DNA from: CAZLDI01 sp964558415
Lineage (GTDB): Bacteria > Chloroflexota > Dehalococcoidia > SM23-28-2 > RBG-16-64-32
NCBI GenBank assembly: GCA_964558415.1
Contig: CAZLDI010000001.1
Location: forward strand, 62,001 to 126,000
Length of the DNA stretch: 64,000 bases
Reading direction: 5' to 3'
Below, in pieces: positions 41,085 to 49,040 of this stretch. Position 1 is the stretch's first letter. Each line of letters begins with the position of its first letter. The notes beneath the pieces were generated by a model. That model did not search any database and was not told the origin of the DNA. It saw only the letters and a program-made list of their open reading frames with translations. The translations under genes and the position numbers were made by a program.

Positions 41085-42040
41085 AGCCCGGCGGTGGCGG
41101 CGTCCAGCGCCGCGATTTCATCCGGCGACAGCGTTAGATCCACCGCCGGGAGCAGGTCCGCGAGCTGGGCTGGGGTGTTGGCGCCGACGATGGGCGCGAC
41201 GACGGCGGGTCTCGTGAGCTGCCAGGCGAGGGCGACCGTAGCGACGCTCGTGCCGCGTGCTTGCGCAACTGCGTCGAGGGCGTCGAGGGCGCGCCAGCCG
41301 CGGTCGTTCATGTACTTCTTGACGCCGCCGGCGCGCATGCTCCTGGGCGGCGGTTGGTCGCGGCGGTACTTGCCGCTGAGGAAGCCGCCGCCCAGCGGGC
41401 TGTAGGGGATGGCGCCGATGTTCTCGCGAGAGCAGAGGGCGGCGAGGTCAGCCTCGTACTCCTTGCGGTGGACGAGGTTGTGGTGGGGCTGGAGCGTCTC
41501 GAAGCGGGGCAGGCTGTTGCGGCCCGCGGCGGCGAGGGCATCCGAAAGCTGCGCGGCGGTGTAGTTGGAGGCGCCTATATGGCGGATCTTGCCGGCGGCG
41601 ATTAGCTCCGAGAAGACGGTCAAGGTCTCCTCGATGGGCGTCTTATCGTCGGGCCAGTGGCACTGGTAGAGGTCGATCGTGTCGACCTGGAGGCGGCGCA
41701 GGCTGTCCTCGACGGCGCGCTGGATGTGGGAGCGGCTGAGGCCTTCGCCGTCGGGCCCGCGCCACATCGGGCCGCGCACCTTCGTCGCGATGACGATGCG
41801 GTCGCGGTTGCCGCGGGCCTTCAGCCAGCGGCCGATGATCTCTTCGGAGACGCCCCCGGGGTTGCCGCGCGCCCAGTTGCTGTAGATGTCCGCGGTGTCG
41901 ATGAAGTTGCCGCCGGCTTCGACGAAGGCGTCCATGACGGCGATCGCGGCGGGTTCGTCCGCGCTCCAGCCGAACTGCATCGTGCCGAGGCAGAGGTTGG
42001 AGACCTGGAGGCCGGTGGCGCCGAGGGAACAGTGCTTCAT
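41081..42040 (-). CDS. Aldo/keto reductase
   Basis: 319 residues. NADPH-dependent oxidoreductase with a TIM barrel. Tetrad in place: FIDTADIYSNW (Asp, Tyr), IVIATKVRGPM (Lys), YQCHWPDDKTP (His). NADP-binding region PIVGANTPAQLADLL near the end. Most like the YajO/Gcy-type AKRs that act on sugars or aldehydes. There is no SD; a TATCAT box sits 7 nt before the ATG. Confidence 0.91.
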   Translation of the reverse strand: MKHCSLGATGLQVSNLCLGTMQFGWSADEPAAIAVMDAFVEAGGNFIDTADIYSNWARGNPGGVSEEIIGRWLKARGNRDRIVIATKVRGPMWRGPDGEGLSRSHIQRAVEDSLRRLQVDTIDLYQCHWPDDKTPIEETLTVFSELIAAGKIRHIGASNYTAAQLSDALAAAGRNSLPRFETLQPHHNLVHRKEYEADLAALCSRENIGAIPYSPLGGGFLSGKYRRDQPPPRSMRAGGVKKYMNDRGWRALDALDAVAQARGTSVATVALAWQLTRPAVVAPIVGANTPAQLADLLPAVDLTLSPDEIAALDAATAGL

Positions 42041-42144
42041 GGGGGAGATGATACAGGAGGTGGTGGATTGCGCGGCCAGCCCGTGCGCTGGCGATACGGT
42101 TAGCGGGGTCCGGACGTATGTGCTGGGCGAGGGATGCGTTGGAA

Positions 42145-42264
42145 CGGACCCCTCCGCTGCGGGCGGGGTGACGGCGCGGGGGAGGGGTGGTGTGCCCCGC
42201 GCCGTGTGTGCTGGCGCGGGGGTGCTCCGCCCGGACAGACCCTTCGCTGCGCTCGAGGGTGACA
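42145..42264. repeat. Two class C hairpins after the ECF sigma gene
   Basis: 42145-42172 has ACCCC/GGGGT arms; 42234-42264 has ACCCT/AGGGT arms; both are followed by TGAC. Confidence 0.75.
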
Positions 42265-42273
42265 GCGCCTCGT

Positions 42274-43896
42274 CTACGGCCCACAGCCAAGGTCGGCACC
42301 GTCGAGCTGGGTGTCTCGATCGTTATCGAGGCCGTCGATGCATGTGATCGCCGTGAACTGTATATCGTAAAGGCTGTGCTCGGGGGTGCTGGTGGCGTCG
42401 TTCGGGTCTGATCCGAAGGTGGCCTCGACGTTGTCCGGCACGCCGTCTGCATCCGTGTCCGCGGGTGGGGGAGTTGGCGTAGGTGTTGGCTCTGCCGTGG
42501 GCTCGGGAGTTGCCGTTGGCTCTGGGGTGGGTTCGTCTGTCGGTTCCGGCGTGGGCGTTTCTGTTTCGTCCGGATCGGGGGTGGGTTCTTCGTCCGGTGT
42601 GGGGGTTGGCTCCCCGCCATCGCCGTCCTGGACGATCTCGAATGGGCCGACGTGGATGGTGCTGGTCCAGTCGCCGTTCTTGCCCTGGGTGCGCAGGTGG
42701 AAGTACCACTCGCCGGGGGACAGCGGCAGGCTGCGGACAGTTGTCGCCTCGCCGCGCAGGTCGGCGTCGGCGTCGGGGAGCTCGAGCGGCTCCTCGCTGA
42801 AGACGAACGAATAGGCGGCAGCGTCAGAGTGGGCGGACCAGGAGATGCGGATTATGCTCTCGCTGGACGGCTCCCCGGGCTCGTGGCTAGTGCTGCGCAC
42901 GTCATCCGGGTCCTCGATCGCGCCGCCGCCGCCCGATGAGATGAGGAGGAATAGCACGACCGGAACGACCACCGCGACCGCGAGGGCAGCAGCAGCGGCG
43001 ATCGTGAGCCACGACCGACCGCCGAGCGCTGGACGGCCGGAGGAGAACGGCCGCGCGGGTGCGGCGTTTATCTGCGCGGAGATGCGCCCCCAGACGCCGG
43101 CCTGTAGCCCCGAGGGCGCTGGGAGCAACGCCAGTCCGCCGAAGATCTCCGCCGGCGCGACGAAGCGGCGTTCGTTCTCGCGGCAGCGCTCGCACTCCGC
43201 CACGTGTTCGGCGACGGCCTTGCGCACATCGCCGGTCAGTTCGCTGGCGCCGAGGCGGTAGAGGAGCGCGTCCAGGGCCGGGCACTCGCGACGGCCGCGG
43301 CGCATCAGGAAGATGGAGGCCACGGACTCCTCCAGCGAGTCGCGCAGGCGGGAGAGCATCGTGTAGACGTTACCCTTGCGCAGCCCGAGGTTCTCCGCCA
43401 GTTCGTCGGCGTTGAGCCCCTGACGGACGTGCATGTCGAGCAGGGTGTACTCCTTTGCGGTAAGGGCGGCCGCGGACGCCCAGACGAGCTCCGCCATCTC
43501 CTCGTCCTGGAGGGCTTCCTCCGCGCTGTTCAGGCGGCTGGGGTCGACCCGCGCGAAATCGGGCAGGTGGCCTTCCTCCAGGCCGGTCTCCCCGGCCGGG
43601 ACGAGTTTCTTGCCGCGGCGCAGCTCGTCAATAGCGTTGTTGCGGGCGATCGCGTAGAGCCACGGTTTCACGTTGCTGCCACCCTTGCCCTTGCCCAAGC
43701 TCTCCCATGCTTTCGTGAACGTGTTTTGGACAACATCGGCGGCCAGGTCGGCATCGCGGACGGTGCGCATCGCGAAGTCGTACAGCGGCTGGAAATAACG
43801 TCCGTAGAGCGCCTCGAAGGCGCTCTGATCGCCGCCGGCTGAGCGAGCGGCGAGGTGCTCGTCTGACTGCCCCTGGAAGCGGTCTGCGGTTTGCAT
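42274..43896 (-). CDS. ECF sigma factor fused to zinc-finger anti-sigma, membrane span and extracellular sensor
   Basis: 540 residues. Sigma region 2 (SAFEALYGRYFQPLYDFA, DVVQNTFTKAW, WLYAIARNNAIDELRR) and region 4 (MHVRQGLNADELAENLGL, GNVYTMLSRLR) are followed by an anti-sigma zinc motif H-x3-C-x2-C (EHVAECERCRENE), a membrane span (WLTIAAAAALAVAVVVPVV) and an outside domain with fibronectin-like WSAHSDAAAYSFVFSEE and PGEWYFHLRT. A Pro/Thr/Glu stalk and TSP3-like Ca2+ motifs (DTDADGVPDNVE; DGLDNDRDTQLDGADLGC) end it. A sigma factor and its membrane anti-sigma in one chain means activity must be released by proteolysis or conformational change. Downstream of the coiled-coil protein on the same strand. 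Confidence 0.88.
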   Translation of the reverse strand: MQTADRFQGQSDEHLAARSAGGDQSAFEALYGRYFQPLYDFAMRTVRDADLAADVVQNTFTKAWESLGKGKGGSNVKPWLYAIARNNAIDELRRGKKLVPAGETGLEEGHLPDFARVDPSRLNSAEEALQDEEMAELVWASAAALTAKEYTLLDMHVRQGLNADELAENLGLRKGNVYTMLSRLRDSLEESVASIFLMRRGRRECPALDALLYRLGASELTGDVRKAVAEHVAECERCRENERRFVAPAEIFGGLALLPAPSGLQAGVWGRISAQINAAPARPFSSGRPALGGRSWLTIAAAAALAVAVVVPVVLFLLISSGGGGAIEDPDDVRSTSHEPGEPSSESIIRISWSAHSDAAAYSFVFSEEPLELPDADADLRGEATTVRSLPLSPGEWYFHLRTQGKNGDWTSTIHVGPFEIVQDGDGGEPTPTPDEEPTPDPDETETPTPEPTDEPTPEPTATPEPTAEPTPTPTPPPADTDADGVPDNVEATFGSDPNDATSTPEHSLYDIQFTAITCIDGLDNDRDTQLDGADLGCGP

Positions 43897-43975
43897 GGAG
43901 TGCGCGTCCTCATTCTACTCCGATTGGGCGATGGCTTCCGGGGAGGAGTCAGTCCCCGGAAGCCATCGCTGCAAG

Positions 43976-45790
43976 CTATCGCGCGGGCTGGCACGCGAGT
44001 TCGGGACACGGCTGGTGGACCGGCGAGGGGCAGCCGCCGAGCTCCGGGTAGCCGAACTCCTGTGGACAGAGGTCGAACTGATCGGGAACGCCGTCGGTGT
44101 CGGAGTCCACCTGCGCAGGCGGGGGCGTCGGCGCAGGGTCGGGGGTCGGCACCGGCGCCGCGGGTGGCTGCGTGGGCGGTGCTGCCTGAGGGCCGTCGAT
44201 TTGCGGGTCGAGCATCGGGTCAGTCTCCGGCGAAGTGGGCGTAGTATCCGCGAACGGCGTCGCGGATGGAGCGGGCGTCTGCTCGGGCTGACCGGGCGTG
44301 GCGCCTTCTTCGGTGCAGGCGCCGGTGCAGTCGGCGCGGGCCGGCACGCCGCCGCAGCCGTCGTCCGGACAGTCAGCGCAGCGGTGATCATCGCAGGGGG
44401 CGTCGGCAGAGCCGTCGCACTCGTCCGATGCGCACAGGTCATCCGGCGAAGCAGCGCCGTCGCAGGGATCGCGGGAGCAGCCTCCGTTGTCATCCGAGCC
44501 GCCGAGGCCGAAGAGACCGCCGACGAATTCGAAGAAGTCTCCGGCCATGCTGCCAATCCCAACGGCGCCGCTTTCGACCAGGCTCCAGCCAGATGCGAAC
44601 GGGTCTGAAAGCGGGCCGAAGAAGCTGCCGTTGTGCTGCGGCGGGCAGGGATCGTCCTCGAGCTTGCCTTCGGCGTGCTTCTTCTCGCACTCTTCGAGCT
44701 GCTTCTTGAGGTCATCGATCTGGTCGCGGAGGGCCTGTTCGGCGGCCTGGAGAGCGGCGAGCTGGCCCTGGAGCGCGGCGAGCTGCACCTGGGCCGCGGC
44801 GATCTGCGCCTGGAGGGCAGCGATAGCATCGAGGTCCGACTGAGAGACCCAGATCTGCTCCCACTGCGCGGGGTCGACGCCACCGGGGTTGTCGGTGAGC
44901 AGCCCGTGGTTGGGGTCGCTGCGGTTGCGGTAGCCGGTCAGGATGCTGTCCTGCATCTCCTGAAGCTGCGCCTGCATCGCGGCGATCTGCGCCTGCAGGG
45001 CGGCGATCTGCGCCTGCAGCGCCGCCTGCTGAGCGAGGTTGGCGGCGAGCGCGGCCTCGGCGGCGGCCAGCTTGTCGCGCAGCTCCTTGCAGGGATCGCA
45101 CGGGTCTTCGCCGGCGCCGCTGCCGCCGGGGTCGTTCGCCGAGCCACCCGGCGTTTCGGGAGGCTGCGGGTTGCCCGGGTCGGCCGTTGAACCGCCGGTC
45201 GTCCCACCGCTGGCGCCGCCTGACGTTCCACCGCCCGAATCACCGCCCGGTACGGGCGCCGGTGTTGGGGTGGGCGTCGGTTCTGGCGCGATCAGGCCGG
45301 TGGCGCGCTTGAACTTGATGATCGCGTCGCGGATGGCGGCGCGGGCGGTCTCACTGCCCCCGCAGGCGGCCATCCACTGTTCGGAGAGCACGCGGAGGAG
45401 CTCCTGGCGGGCGGCGGCGTCGCGTCCCTCTTGCGTCCGGCCGTCGGGATCGCTGGCCATGATCGTGAGAGCGCGTATCTCTTCCGCGCGGACAGCGGAC
45501 GCGATGGCGCCCCAGTAGGTCTCGCAGGGGTGGAGAAGGAAATGGAAGCCGATCTCTCCGGCGGGGCCGGTGAGATGGCCGACGACACCCCCAGCGACGG
45601 TCTCGAGCCATTCAGCCATGCCGCCTTCGTCCGACTGCGCGTCTGCCGGGGCGGTGCGCAGGAAGGGCATGAGGGCGGCGAGAACGATCGCGAGCGTGAC
45701 GACGATGACGCTGAACGTCTTCATGGTGTTTCCCCCTTTGTTGGTCGCCGTGGCGACGAGCGTGGTGGTTGTGGTCCCTTGTGCGTTCAT
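43976..45790 (-). CDS. Secreted Cys-rich coiled-coil surface protein
   Basis: 604 residues from ATG 45790, which has a perfect AAAGGAGG SD; ATG 45724 (MKTFSVIVVTLAIVLAALM) also has an SD and would give a shorter signal region. After the signal come a globular N-domain, a Pro/Thr stretch, then two heptad-like Ala/Gln/Leu coiled coils (LAQQAALQAQIAALQAQ; AAAQVQLAALQGQLAALQ), a cysteine-rich segment of about 16 Cys (DPCDGAASPDDLCASDECDG), a Pro/Thr stalk and a TSP3-like end (DSDTDGVPDQFDLCP). Probably forms a surface fibre. Same strand as and upstream of the membrane-tethered sigma factor, 79 nt apart. Confidence 0.72.
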   Translation of the reverse strand: MNAQGTTTTTLVATATNKGGNTMKTFSVIVVTLAIVLAALMPFLRTAPADAQSDEGGMAEWLETVAGGVVGHLTGPAGEIGFHFLLHPCETYWGAIASAVRAEEIRALTIMASDPDGRTQEGRDAAARQELLRVLSEQWMAACGGSETARAAIRDAIIKFKRATGLIAPEPTPTPTPAPVPGGDSGGGTSGGASGGTTGGSTADPGNPQPPETPGGSANDPGGSGAGEDPCDPCKELRDKLAAAEAALAANLAQQAALQAQIAALQAQIAAMQAQLQEMQDSILTGYRNRSDPNHGLLTDNPGGVDPAQWEQIWVSQSDLDAIAALQAQIAAAQVQLAALQGQLAALQAAEQALRDQIDDLKKQLEECEKKHAEGKLEDDPCPPQHNGSFFGPLSDPFASGWSLVESGAVGIGSMAGDFFEFVGGLFGLGGSDDNGGCSRDPCDGAASPDDLCASDECDGSADAPCDDHRCADCPDDGCGGVPARADCTGACTEEGATPGQPEQTPAPSATPFADTTPTSPETDPMLDPQIDGPQAAPPTQPPAAPVPTPDPAPTPPPAQVDSDTDGVPDQFDLCPQEFGYPELGGCPSPVHQPCPELACQPAR

Positions 45791-45904
45791 GACTTCCTCC
45801 TTTGAGCTAATTCCGCCGGTAAGACGGAGCAGGACGAAAAAGCTTACAGAGAAGGGGCAAGGGGGCACAGAGGGACAAGGGGGCACAGGTTATCCTTAGT
45901 AGCG

Positions 45905-47491
45905 ATGTTCTACGCGGAGGGGGTACACAAATCTTTCGGGGGGCTGGACGTGCTGGAGGACGTCTCGTTCATCGTCGGCAGCGGGGAGCGCGTGGGGCTG
46001 GTGGGGCCGAACGGGGCGGGGAAGACGACGCTGCTGCGGTTGCTGGCAGGTGAGGAGGAGCCGGACCGGGGCAAAGCGGGGCAGCAGGGCTCGCTGGGGT
46101 ATCTGCGGCAGGAAGCGGGGCTGGAAGCGCGGCGGCAGCTGGTGGACGAGATGTGGAAGGCGTTCCCGGAAGCGCACGAGACAGAGGCTCGCCTGCACGA
46201 GATCGCGGCGAGTCTGGAGCGCGGCGAGGGCGCGATGGAAACGCTGATTACGGAGCAAGGCGAGCTGTTCGAGCGGTTTGAGGCGCTGGACGGATACCGG
46301 ATCGAGTCGCGCATCGGGCGGGTGCTGGAGGGGCTGGGGTTCGCGCCGGACGACCGCGATAAGCGCTGTGGGGAGTTCAGCGGCGGGTGGCAGATGCGGA
46401 TTGCCCTGGCCAAGGTTATGGCGCGGCGGCCGGACTGCCTGCTGCTGGACGAGCCGACCAACCACCTGGACAAGCGCTCGAAGGACTGGCTGGCGGAGGA
46501 CCTGTCGACGTACCGCGGTACGGTGCTCATCGTGACGCATGACGGCGAGTTCCTTGACCGCGTGGCTACCCGCATCCTGGAGTTGCGCGAGCGGGACGTC
46601 GAGAGCTACGCGGGCAACTACAGCGACTACCAGCGACAGAAGGCCGCCCGTCTGCAGCAGCAGGATGCCGCGGCTTCGCGGCAGGAGCGAGAGCTGGCCA
46701 AACAGCAACGGTTCATCGACCGCTTCCGGGCGAAGAATTCGAAGGCGACGGTGGTGAAGAGTCGCGAGAAGGCTCTGGCGAAGATCGAACGGATCGAGCA
46801 CACGCGCAAAGACGCGGAGGTGCATATCGCGCTCTCCGCGGACGGGCGCACCGAGAACGACGTCCTGTTCCTGCGCGGGATCGACCACGCATATGGCGAG
46901 AATGTCGTGCTCATCGACGTGGCCCTGCACGTCGAGCGCGGGCAGAAGGTCGTGCTCGTCGGGCCGAACGGAAGCGGGAAAAGCACACTCCTTAAGATCG
47001 CGGCGGGGATGATCGAGCCGACGGCGGGCGACGTGGAGTGGGCGGAGAAGGCGCGCTTCGGGTACTACGACCAGCACCAGGACGAGGCGCTGGACCCGGC
47101 GTCAACGGTGCTGGAAGAGGTGGAGTCGGTCGCGCCCCTCGAGCCGGAGCTAAGGCTGAGGACGGTGCTGGGGCAGTTCCTCTTCCGAGGTGACGACGTG
47201 TTCAAGACGGTGAGCGTGCTCTCCGGCGGCGAACGCAGCCGCGTGGCGCTGGCGAAGCTGGTGCTGCTGCCGACAAACGTGCTGGTGCTGGACGAGCCAA
47301 CGAACCACCTGGACCGCAGCACGCGGCGGAAGCTGCTGGAGGTGTTGGAGAAGTACGACGGGACGATCCTCTGCGCCGCGCACGATCCGGGGATCCTGGA
47401 CCGCGTGGCGACGCGGGTGTATGAGGTCGCGGACGGCGGTATACGGGAGGTGATGGAGCGGCGGAAGGAGGGCGTTGGACGGCGGCGGTAG
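45905..47491 (+). CDS. ABC-F family ATPase
   Basis: 528 residues with two ABC cassettes and no membrane domain. First: GLVGPNGAGKTTLLRLL, SGGWQMRIALAKVM, CLLLDEPTNHLD. Second: VLVGPNGSGKSTLLKIA, LSGGERSRVALAKL, VLVLDEPTNHLD. The inter-domain linker is Arg/Lys-rich (QERELAKQQRFIDRFRAKNSKAT), as in ABC-F proteins that act at the ribosome E-site on stalled or antibiotic-bound ribosomes. Divergent from the coiled-coil protein. Whether it gives drug resistance or is a housekeeping factor is not decidable. Confidence 0.93.
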   Translation: MFYAEGVHKSFGGLDVLEDVSFIVGSGERVGLVGPNGAGKTTLLRLLAGEEEPDRGKAGQQGSLGYLRQEAGLEARRQLVDEMWKAFPEAHETEARLHEIAASLERGEGAMETLITEQGELFERFEALDGYRIESRIGRVLEGLGFAPDDRDKRCGEFSGGWQMRIALAKVMARRPDCLLLDEPTNHLDKRSKDWLAEDLSTYRGTVLIVTHDGEFLDRVATRILELRERDVESYAGNYSDYQRQKAARLQQQDAAASRQERELAKQQRFIDRFRAKNSKATVVKSREKALAKIERIEHTRKDAEVHIALSADGRTENDVLFLRGIDHAYGENVVLIDVALHVERGQKVVLVGPNGSGKSTLLKIAAGMIEPTAGDVEWAEKARFGYYDQHQDEALDPASTVLEEVESVAPLEPELRLRTVLGQFLFRGDDVFKTVSVLSGGERSRVALAKLVLLPTNVLVLDEPTNHLDRSTRRKLLEVLEKYDGTILCAAHDPGILDRVATRVYEVADGGIREVMERRKEGVGRRR

Positions 47492-47523
47492 ACGGTGGTA
47501 TCGTCCGGCAATGGAATGCCAGG

Positions 47524-48894
47524 ATGGAGCGGGAGATGAGTGACAGGGCAGACGTGATCGTGGTCGGCGCCGGTTTCGCCGGGCTGACCGCCGCGCGCGA
47601 ACTCGTGAAGGCCGGGAAATCGGCGGTCGTGCTGGAGGCGCGGGAACGGGTGGGCGGGCGGGTGCTGAGCCACGTCCTGGACGATGGAACGGCGCTGGAC
47701 GTGGGCGGGCAGTGGACGGGGCCGGGGCAGGACCGGATCATCGCGCTGGGCCGCGAGATGGGCGTCGAGAGCTTCCCAACGTACGGCGGTGATCAGACAC
47801 ACATCGACTACTCAAACGGCGCCGCAGCGCGCTATGGCGGCGGGTTGCCGGATGCGGACAGGGAGACGTTCAACGAGATGTTCCAGGCGATCATGGCGCT
47901 GGAGCAGATGTCCCAGGCGGTGCCGCTGGATGCGCCCTGGGACGCCCCGAAGGCGCGCGAGTGGGACGCGCAGACGATGCAAGGCTGGATAGACGCGAAC
48001 ATGGCGCACGCCGCGGCGAAGGGCCGGATGGGACTGGCGATCGAGGCGGTGTTCGCGGTGGAGCCGCGCGATCTCTCGCTGCTGCACATGCTGTTCTATG
48101 CGCGGTCCGGAAACGGGTTCTTGCGGCTCGTGGGCACGGAGGGCGGCGCGCAGCAAGACCGCTTCGACGGCGGCGCACAGCTCGTTGCGATCCGGGTCGC
48201 GGAGAAGCTGGGTGACGCGGTACGCCTGGACTCCCCCGTGCGGCGAATCTCGCAGGACGGCGGCCAGGTCAGGGTTGAGGGTGACGGCTTCTCGCTGTCG
48301 GGGCAGGAAGCGATCGTCACAGTGCCGCCGGCGCTGGCCGGCCGCATCGAGTACCGGCCCACGATGACGGCGCTGCGCGATCAGCTCACGCAGCGGTCGC
48401 CGATGGGCATGGTGATCAAGGTACAGGTGGTGTACGAGACGCCGTTCTGGCGCGAAGAAGGGCTTTCCGGGCGCGTCGTCAGCGACATCGGGCCGGTGCG
48501 AATCACGTTCGACAACACGCCGCGGAAGGGGACGCCCGGTGTGCTGGTCTCGTTCATCGAGGGCGGCGATTGGCGCAGGTACGGCGCATGCACCCCGGCC
48601 GAGCGGGAGAAGGCAGTGATCGGCTGTCTTGAGCGATACTACGGGCCCGGGGCGCGCAATCACGTCGCGTACGTTGAGCGGGACTGGTGCGCGGAGGAGT
48701 ACAGCCGGGGATGCTACGGGGCGGTTCTGCCCGCGGGCGCGCTGATCGCTTGCGGGCCGGCGGTGCGAGCGCCGGTGGGGCGCATCCACTGGGCGGGGAC
48801 GGAGACGGCAGAGGTGAACTGCGGGTATATCGACGGCGCGGTGCGTTCCGGCGAGCGGGTCGCGGCGGAGGTGCTGGCGGCGCTACCTGCCTGA
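47524..48894 (+). CDS. FAD-dependent amine oxidase
   Basis: 456 residues (ATG 47536 is an alternative start giving 452). The FAD-binding Rossmann motif VIVVGAGFAGLTAARELVKAG is at the N-terminus, followed by LEARERVGGRV. The C-terminal substrate/FAD region has RIHWAGTETAEVNCGYIDGAV. Matches the bacterial flavin monoamine oxidase/putrescine oxidase group; oxidises a primary or secondary amine to the imine with H2O2. No covalent-FAD Cys motif was seen. Confidence 0.92.
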   Translation: MEREMSDRADVIVVGAGFAGLTAARELVKAGKSAVVLEARERVGGRVLSHVLDDGTALDVGGQWTGPGQDRIIALGREMGVESFPTYGGDQTHIDYSNGAAARYGGGLPDADRETFNEMFQAIMALEQMSQAVPLDAPWDAPKAREWDAQTMQGWIDANMAHAAAKGRMGLAIEAVFAVEPRDLSLLHMLFYARSGNGFLRLVGTEGGAQQDRFDGGAQLVAIRVAEKLGDAVRLDSPVRRISQDGGQVRVEGDGFSLSGQEAIVTVPPALAGRIEYRPTMTALRDQLTQRSPMGMVIKVQVVYETPFWREEGLSGRVVSDIGPVRITFDNTPRKGTPGVLVSFIEGGDWRRYGACTPAEREKAVIGCLERYYGPGARNHVAYVERDWCAEEYSRGCYGAVLPAGALIACGPAVRAPVGRIHWAGTETAEVNCGYIDGAVRSGERVAAEVLAALPA

Positions 48895-48917
48895 AAAAAG
48901 CCGAATCCACGCTTTCT

Positions 48918-48935
48918 ATACCTAATATTAGGTAT
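48918..48935. promoter_or_regulatory. 18-bp perfect palindrome between the amine oxidase and the cyclase regulator
   Basis: ATACCTAAT/ATTAGGTAT with no spacer, in an AT-rich pocket about 100 nt before the regulator start. A weak promoter (CTGTAA-N18-TAGAAT) follows. Likely an operator; a terminator is less likely because there is no T-run. Confidence 0.55.
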
Positions 48936-49040
48936 GCCCATGCGTCTAACCTGTAATCGCCGGTCTCAGCGTTGTAGAATTATTCACACTCTCCTCGACT
49001 GCCCAGCCGGGAGAGCGCCCAGAAGACAAGAGGGGATACA

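Noticed and set aside
42440..42620. GGTGTNGGNTC-like simple repeat
   Set aside because: It is the coding sequence of the Pro/Thr/Glu stalk of the sigma fusion read on the other strand, not an independent repeat.
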